A DNA stretch of 20,429 nucleotides from JBARRO01 sp049644265 (GTDB lineage: Bacteria; Bacteroidota; Ignavibacteria; UBA10030): NCBI GenBank assembly GCA_049644265.1, contig JBARRO010000192.1, forward strand, positions 1-20,429, written 5' to 3'. Made by a program: the position numbers and the translations under genes. Of the stretch, positions 15,498-20,429 are shown piece after piece. A model generated the notes under the pieces. The model worked only from the letters and a program-made list of their open reading frames with translations. It searched no databases and was not told where the DNA came from. Each line of letters starts with the position of its first letter. Position 1 is the first letter of the stretch.

Positions 15498-18400
15498 TTG
15501 ATGACTGCAAATTTGCCGATCTTCTCGCCTATCCCCGGTGCGTCAACATGGAAGATGTAGACGCCATAACTGACATCCATCCCGTCTTTTGAAACAAGAT
15601 TCCAGGGTTCCTGCCCGTTGTCGACCGGTGTCTCATGGTGGAGTTCCTTGATCAACGCACCGCTGACTGTGTAGATGCGGATCGTGCAGTTTGCCGGCAG
15701 GTTCACGAAGTAAATTCGCCGCTCTCCTCTTCCGGCTCTGAACAGGTTTTGCGGCTCCCAGGACGCAGCACCAACGTACGGGTTGGGGACGACAGCAATG
15801 CTGTCCAGCTCCAAGCGGGCGTTGCCCTTGTCCTCCCGTTGCGCCTGGACCTTGAATTGGAACGATTCCCCGGTCCTAAACGGTTTCGATGAGACGAAGC
15901 GATATACATCTCCACCCGTCGGTAATTGCAGAGGGCCCGCGAGCGTGTCAACGAACATTTCGAACTTCCACGCAGCACGGTAGTTGCCGAGTTGCGCACG
16001 TTTGCCCAGGCTGTCGCCGGTGACAATCACCACACGGTCCCCCGGGGTAAACGCGTTGTTGTTGTCGTTATCCGAAAAGAGAAATTGAGCCTTTGTGTCT
16101 TCCGTAGTATTCCAGATGAGGAATTTCGCCGGCGTGGGTATGTCGAAAAATCCGGTTTGGGTCGACGTATCGGCAAATTGATTCGAGAACCGCATCTCAT
16201 AGTCTGCCGGGTAGTCGACCGCGACGTTTTGATATGCGGGATCGGTCTGGAGCTTGCTCACTTTCATAATCACATTCGAGGTTCCTGTAGCCCACTGAGA
16301 CTTTCCTGCAATACCGTCGATCGTTGCGTCGTTCCAGACATACCCAATGAATCCGTCGATGACGGCGGTTTCCTGCGGACGTGCGATCACCGTCCGGGGG
16401 TCTGCCAATGTGCTGCCATTGAGAGGATCGGTGATCGTAAATGAGGGCTTCGGGTCATTCTGAAATGCTGTCGCGTTCGTAAATGTCACGCGATAGGTGT
16501 TGCCCGGCTTGATCGAGTCGGGATTCAGAACCTGAATGTCGAGAATTCCGGTGCCGGGCCCGGAGTGAAGTATCGTTCCGTCAACGCCGGGTGGAACATT
16601 GCCTGCGGCGGGGGCCCTCGGAACCACCACAGCCGTGTTGATGTCGGTCTTCACGTTCCCGTTGATATCAACGCGGACGATACTCGTGCACTCTGACGGC
16701 GCGATTCCGTCCGCTTGCCCTGCGGTCGTTATCGTGTAGAACCCCTGGTCGTATGAGACAACAGCATAGTAGTACGTCTGCCCGTTCTGAACTTCATTAT
16801 CCACGTACGTGTGACGCAAACCTGTTTCATTCCCAAGGTCGAACTTCACGCCGTTGATGTCGATCGGATGGAGCCCCTTAATTCCATCCACAAGGTCATA
16901 CTGTGCCAGCGGCTTGCGGAACGTACTCTTACCGTAGGCATCCGTGATAATAAGGTTCTCGAGAAAGTTCGATTCGGTGCTCCGGTAGATGCGGTATCCT
17001 TCAAAATCGAATTTCTGAAGGAACGGATCGTAGGATCGCTCGGCTTTGTCATCCCAGTAGAGAACGACTTTGTGATCGCCTGGAACGGCAACGAGAAACG
17101 GTTTGTCGGGGGGCTTGGCGAATCGATAGTTCGCGTTGTAGATTTGTTGAATCGTTTTCTTCCGACGAAAGAGGTCGTTGCGGTCGTTTCCGAATAGAAG
17201 CGCCATCGAGAATCGTTCAGTCTGTCCCTGACGAAGGGAAAAGAGATTCCCGGGGAATGTGCCCTTCGGTCGGGCCCCGGCCGAAAAGTACATCCCGAGA
17301 TTCACATCGTTCAATTGCTGGAAACCGGTCGTGTCAATCAGCGTGGTCAACACCTGCCAGTTCTGTTCGTCGTCGTGCAGTTCATAAAAATGCACAGGGA
17401 AGATGCTGAATCCTGTTAATCCGATCTGGTCAGACTCATCCTTGTCGAGGATGCCGAAATTCGGCTCTAACTGCTCGGGTTTTCCGTCTCCCTGACTGCC
17501 GTCCGGATCTGGTCCAGTGTATCCGGCGTCGAATGGCCCGAGCCCGTCGCTTCCCACATCATCATTCAATGGCTCGCCGTTGTCCCAGGCCCCGTTTTTG
17601 TTCAGATCCGTGTAACCTCTCCAGTTTGCATTTTCGTCACCTGTCCAAAGGTACCCCTGCTGCATCGCTGGGATGTCGTTGGTCGACGAATAATTGTAGA
17701 AGTTCAGGAACCGGGACATGTTGTATGTGGCATTCATATAGGCGAGAATGGCCGGCTTGCCGACGATTTGCACTCCTGCATCGTTGTCGCGCCGTTCATC
17801 AGTGATTCCGTCCAGGTCATCGTCGTTGATGTTGTCTGAGATGCCGGGGCTTTCCAGGAAGGCATATCCCGCAAGCCCGACCGGAGACCAGTTTCCAGGC
17901 TGTCCAATTCCGTCGCCGTCGAAAGCCCAGGCAATATCGAGCTCCTTGTCAAATAGGCCGCGGTCATCGCTGGAGTCCTGGTTGCCGCCAATTCCCCAGT
18001 CGATATACTGGGCGAAGACGACTTTGGTGTAGTCCTGCTTCGCGACGTTCGTAATCTCGTAGAACCAGAAAATCACATCCGCCGCGAGAACCTGGGACCA
18101 TTGAAATCCACGCACAGCTACCTGGAGGCCAAGCCCGCCGCGGGAGGAATCGGACGGATCCGGCCGATACGCATATTGCTTGTCGGGCGAATCATCCATC
18201 CGGAAATACGTTTCAAGATCGGCATTCTGAATGCCCTTGCCGAAGAATCCATTCCAGTAGCCGCTCCAGTCCGATGCACGATCCGGCCAGAAACTGGGCC
18301 AGGTTGCCGGGTTGTTGCTCATGGCAGGCTGATCCTGGGTCGGGTTTGCGTATCCCGGGAGTGGTTCCCAACCCCAGGGAACGGTCGATACAGGATCTTT

Positions 18401-18733
18401 TCTATTGAACTCGCGGTAGTTTGTTTCAAGGGGATGAATTGTTACCCCCGAGGAGTCCTTCGTTTCCGCCTGAACGATCACTGCAACACCGTCGACGTAC
18501 GTGTGGCCGCTCCCTTTGGGCCACTCGCCCGAGGGCTGGTCGGGCCAATGCGCAATTTCGCCGTGATTGTAGAAGATCGTTCGCACGAAATTGCCGTCCA
18601 TGATTCCCTTCTTCGTGTAAATGATATTCCCCTTGTTCGGGTCCACAATCCGCTGCCCGAACGCCGGCGCTGAAGCGAGCAGCACGAGAAGCGCAAGCAG
18701 CTTCGAGATGGATGTATGTGTGAAGACGTTCAT
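15494..18733 (-). CDS. Large exported surface protein with calcium-loop-like repeats, FN3-like domain and T9SS-like tail
   Basis: A 1079-residue exported protein without a recognised enzymatic family. A signal peptide ends near residue 26 (LLASAPAFG). Residues about 30-535 are tryptophan- and aspartate-rich, with acidic loops such as NDDDLDGITDERRDNDAG (303-320) and DLNKNGAWDNGEPLNDD (376-392), which resemble calcium-binding dockerin or thrombospondin-type loops. Residues about 542-670 look like a fibronectin type III domain (VVLYWDDKAE, FEGYRIYRSTES, GQTYYYAVVSYD). The tail (977-1079) has VVPNPYVGAASWEP, IRIYTVSGALIKEL and SYGVYIFHVDAPG, a T9SS-like C-terminal domain different from the type A tail at 844. 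It starts 6 bases after the TonB receptor stop and overlaps the PorV-family gene. The position is where a SusD lipoprotein would normally be, so a surface glycan-capture role is inferred. Confidence 0.83.
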   Translation of the reverse strand: MNVFTHTSISKLLALLVLLASAPAFGQRIVDPNKGNIIYTKKGIMDGNFVRTIFYNHGEIAHWPDQPSGEWPKGSGHTYVDGVAVIVQAETKDSSGVTIHPLETNYREFNRKDPVSTVPWGWEPLPGYANPTQDQPAMSNNPATWPSFWPDRASDWSGYWNGFFGKGIQNADLETYFRMDDSPDKQYAYRPDPSDSSRGGLGLQVAVRGFQWSQVLAADVIFWFYEITNVAKQDYTKVVFAQYIDWGIGGNQDSSDDRGLFDKELDIAWAFDGDGIGQPGNWSPVGLAGYAFLESPGISDNINDDDLDGITDERRDNDAGVQIVGKPAILAYMNATYNMSRFLNFYNYSSTNDIPAMQQGYLWTGDENANWRGYTDLNKNGAWDNGEPLNDDVGSDGLGPFDAGYTGPDPDGSQGDGKPEQLEPNFGILDKDESDQIGLTGFSIFPVHFYELHDDEQNWQVLTTLIDTTGFQQLNDVNLGMYFSAGARPKGTFPGNLFSLRQGQTERFSMALLFGNDRNDLFRRKKTIQQIYNANYRFAKPPDKPFLVAVPGDHKVVLYWDDKAERSYDPFLQKFDFEGYRIYRSTESNFLENLIITDAYGKSTFRKPLAQYDLVDGIKGLHPIDINGVKFDLGNETGLRHTYVDNEVQNGQTYYYAVVSYDQGFYTITTAGQADGIAPSECTSIVRVDINGNVKTDINTAVVVPRAPAAGNVPPGVDGTILHSGPGTGILDIQVLNPDSIKPGNTYRVTFTNATAFQNDPKPSFTITDPLNGSTLADPRTVIARPQETAVIDGFIGYVWNDATIDGIAGKSQWATGTSNVIMKVSKLQTDPAYQNVAVDYPADYEMRFSNQFADTSTQTGFFDIPTPAKFLIWNTTEDTKAQFLFSDNDNNNAFTPGDRVVIVTGDSLGKRAQLGNYRAAWKFEMFVDTLAGPLQLPTGGDVYRFVSSKPFRTGESFQFKVQAQREDKGNARLELDSIAVVPNPYVGAASWEPQNLFRAGRGERRIYFVNLPANCTIRIYTVSGALIKELHHETPVDNGQEPWNLVSKDGMDVSYGVYIFHVDAPGIGEKIGKFAVIK
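15497..15805 (-). other. T9SS-like C-terminal domain of the 1079-residue protein
   Basis: The last roughly 103 residues start with a VVPNPYVG motif and end in the GVYIFHVD...GKFAVIK strand pattern. This is the tail commonly seen on large secreted proteins of Ignavibacteria-like bacteria. It supports export through a type IX system and attachment outside the outer membrane. Confidence 0.75.
16724..17110 (-). other. Fibronectin type III-like domain in the 1079-residue protein
   Basis: Residues about 542-670. The order of strands PPDKPFLVAVPGDHKVVLYW, FEGYRIYRS and QTYYYAVVSYD matches the usual FN3 sequence of proline-rich start, W core, Y-x-I-Y-R strand and Y-Y-Y-x-V strand. The loop between strands is longer than in a standard FN3 domain. 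Confidence 0.65.
17534..17836 (-). other. Acidic calcium-loop-like segment
   Basis: Residues about 300-400 of the 1079-residue protein hold Asp/Asn/Gly-rich loops (DDDLDGITD, DLNKNGAWDNGE) spaced like EF-hand/dockerin or thrombospondin-3 calcium sites. A further loop (DPDGSQGDGK) follows just after. Calcium binding is inferred. Confidence 0.55.
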
Positions 18734-18739
18734 CCGTGG

Positions 18740-20429
18740 TTAGAAACTGATCTCTGCGCCAACGATCATTTGCCGGGGAGCGGAATAGTAATCGGGACGC
18801 ATGTAATATTCCTGGATTGTGTTTATTCCGCGAGGATTGCCGGAATAATTGGCCTCAAGACTGTAGTCTGCCCTTCCGGTGTCCGTAAACACATCGAGTT
18901 CATTTCTTGTGTCGAACACGTTGTACACTTTCACAAAGACGTTCACCACACTTCCAAAGACGTCGAGGTATTTGGTCGCGTACAGGTCGAGGTTGTAGTT
19001 CAGCGGACGGCTTTCGCTGTTGAGAAGGCCGGTCCTTTGATTCTGAAATGCCGGTGTGTACGGGAGGCCTGTTCCCAGGCGGCCGATCAACGTGACCGTA
19101 TAGTCCGTCGCGTTCCCGATGGTGGCGGAAATGTTCAGCGAATGCCGGCGGTCCCAATCGAGCGGAGCGAGTTGTTTCTGACTTTCGCGCGGCGGATCCG
19201 TGACGTTGTCGAGAAAGACGGAATTTGGGTCCGAGGCATTTCCCCGGACGATCTGGAAGGTGTAGTCGATCGTCGCCGCAAAACCGTCGGACGAACGACG
19301 CTCCAGTGAAACAATAATGCCGCGCGCGTTGCCGTAGTCCTGGTTCACGTACTGGGAATACTTGTTCCCATTTCCGATGTCATAGATGCGAGTCCCGATG
19401 AGATTTCGAAAATCCTTGTAGTACGCCGTCACATCAAGACCGATGACATCCCCCAATTGTTGTTGCAGGCCAAACTCGTATGCGACCGTCCGTTCAGACT
19501 TCAGACCGGGGTTGCCAACCTGAAACGCCTCGGTCGCATTCATGTTGTAGGATGGATTAAGATAGATAAGATCAAACTGGGGAATTTGAAAGAAGTGACC
19601 ATAGGAAAGATGGAGGACTCCCCGGTCAGTGATCGGAAAGGCGAGGCCAAATCTGGGGCTCAGCTGAGACTCCGACTCCGAGGGGGCAACGCTCAGGGGA
19701 TTTCCGAGTTTCAGCGGGGCCGTCAGGATGTCCGCCTTCGGGTCGAAGAAATCGAATCGGACTCCCAGGTTCACAATGAAATCTTTGAACTCCATCTTAT
19801 CCTGGATGTATCCGGAATACTGCGTCGGTTGGATGATGACGTCTGCGAACTCCGACCTCCCCGTCTCGATCGGTTGTGGCTTGAAATTCGTCGTTTGGTC
19901 GTTATGAATACCAAAATTATGAACCCATATCCGATGCCATTTCCCCTCTATCCCCACCTTGATCTGGTGTTCATTGTTCACCTGACTTACGAGGTCAACC
20001 TTTGAAAGCCAATAGCGCGACTCCCGGTGAAAATGCAGATCTTCAGCGCCTCCTGCAAGAAATGCGGGGCCGCTGGTTTCAAGCGCCCGGGTGTACGGTG
20101 GGAAGCGCGGATCGTACGGGTCCTCAAAAGCATAGGACTGTTCGCGATTACTGAACCACGCACCGTGGAATTCCCAAAACGTCGTCGATGCAATCACGCC
20201 GTTATAGTTGAGTCCCGCCAGATCACCACGAACAAAATTTTTGTAGGCCCCGTCGGGGTTGTATTTGTACCGATGGTCGTAGTTGCGAAAATCTCTGGCC
20301 TGGTTCAGGTAGCTCAGTCGCAGCTTGTCGGAACCAAACGATGGAATCGTCAGCTTGGTCTGGATGGTGGTGCGTTTTTCAGAATTCATCGGGACGAAGG
20401 ATCCGTCTCCGGTGGAGCCAACATACCAT
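18740..20429 (-). CDS. TonB-dependent outer-membrane receptor, C-terminal part (runs off right edge)
   Basis: The C-terminal 562 residues of a TonB-dependent receptor, an outer-membrane active importer driven by TonB. The frame is open through the window edge (upstream residues read WYVGSTGDGSFVP before the internal ATG at 20389), so the plug domain and signal peptide lie outside. The visible part is a run of amphipathic beta strands with typical barrel landmarks: QYSGYIQDKMEFKDFIVNLG, LSPRFGLAFPITDRGVLHLS, PGLKSERTVAYEFGLQQQL and VFVKVYNVFDTRN. It ends in VGAEISF with the C-terminal phenylalanine required for barrel assembly. It is the first gene seen of the operon, 6 bases before the large exoprotein. 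The substrate is not readable; a glycan is inferred from neighbours. Whether the missing part has a carboxypeptidase-like leader (as in SusC-type receptors) cannot be seen. Confidence 0.92.
   Translation of the reverse strand, partial: WYVGSTGDGSFVPMNSEKRTTIQTKLTIPSFGSDKLRLSYLNQARDFRNYDHRYKYNPDGAYKNFVRGDLAGLNYNGVIASTTFWEFHGAWFSNREQSYAFEDPYDPRFPPYTRALETSGPAFLAGGAEDLHFHRESRYWLSKVDLVSQVNNEHQIKVGIEGKWHRIWVHNFGIHNDQTTNFKPQPIETGRSEFADVIIQPTQYSGYIQDKMEFKDFIVNLGVRFDFFDPKADILTAPLKLGNPLSVAPSESESQLSPRFGLAFPITDRGVLHLSYGHFFQIPQFDLIYLNPSYNMNATEAFQVGNPGLKSERTVAYEFGLQQQLGDVIGLDVTAYYKDFRNLIGTRIYDIGNGNKYSQYVNQDYGNARGIIVSLERRSSDGFAATIDYTFQIVRGNASDPNSVFLDNVTDPPRESQKQLAPLDWDRRHSLNISATIGNATDYTVTLIGRLGTGLPYTPAFQNQRTGLLNSESRPLNYNLDLYATKYLDVFGSVVNVFVKVYNVFDTRNELDVFTDTGRADYSLEANYSGNPRGINTIQEYYMRPDYYSAPRQMIVGAEISF

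Noticed and set aside
15494..18733. SusD-like lipoprotein role for the 1079-residue protein
   Set aside because: It follows the TonB receptor as SusD would, but it has no lipobox, is twice SusD length, lacks recognisable SusD helical repeats and carries a T9SS-like tail, so it is not called SusD.
1..20429. CRISPR arrays, insertion sequences, tRNA/rRNA genes, riboswitches, terminators
   Set aside because: I saw no short regularly spaced repeats, no transposase-like frame and no RNA-gene-like sequence. Intergenic gaps are at most 7 bases, which leaves no room for a terminator or riboswitch between genes.

Overview
The window is one co-directional block of genes, all on the minus strand, so transcription runs from the right edge (20429) to the left edge (1). 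It holds twelve genes: ten complete and one cut at each edge. Neighbours overlap by 1-4 bases (ATGA, GTGA or TGATG junctions) or are separated by at most 7 bases. No gap is long enough to hold an obvious promoter, terminator, tRNA or regulator, so the window looks like the middle of a single long operon.

Organism: two proteins end in type IX secretion (T9SS)-like C-terminal domains. One has the NFPNPFNPSTTI form common in Ignavibacteria, Kapabacteria and related lineages of the Bacteroidota/FCB group. A PorV/PorQ-family barrel and a TonB-dependent receptor lie beside them. With roughly balanced base composition (judged by eye), this points to an FCB-group bacterium, probably Ignavibacteria-like; the exact lineage cannot be fixed from this window.

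Layout in transcription order. (1) Outer membrane and surface: the C-terminal part of a TonB-dependent receptor (18740-20429), a 1079-residue exported multidomain protein with a T9SS-like tail (15494-18733), and a PorV/PorQ-family barrel (14433-15497). (2) Envelope import: a lipoprotein sugar-binding protein (13123-14433) and two CUT1-type permeases (12245-13126, 11439-12248), with no ATPase gene in the window. (3) Envelope folding and hydrolysis: a SurA/PrsA-like parvulin protein (9926-11437) and an exported GH94-like three-domain (alpha/alpha)6 protein (7371-9929). (4) Cytoplasmic sugar metabolism: a zinc-dependent polyol-dehydrogenase-like enzyme (6348-7364) and a PfkB fructokinase-like kinase (5377-6351). 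(5) Further glycan enzymes: an exported six-hairpin protein (3989-5380), a T9SS-sorted 1046-residue protein with an alpha-helical domain, two Ig/PKD repeats and LamG (844-3984), and the first 278 residues of a GH2 beta-mannosidase without a signal peptide (1-836).

Inferred system: a glycan-use locus, probably for a beta-mannoside-containing glycan. Surface proteins and the TonB receptor would capture and import oligosaccharide, exported (alpha/alpha)6 proteins would trim it, the ABC importer would bring small sugars into the cytoplasm, and the beta-mannosidase, dehydrogenase and kinase would process them. The unusual points are a TonB receptor followed not by SusD but by a large T9SS-like exoprotein and a PorV-family barrel, a TonB system and an ABC importer in one operon, an embedded folding factor, and three exported (alpha/alpha)6 candidates that I cannot place in a named CAZy family.
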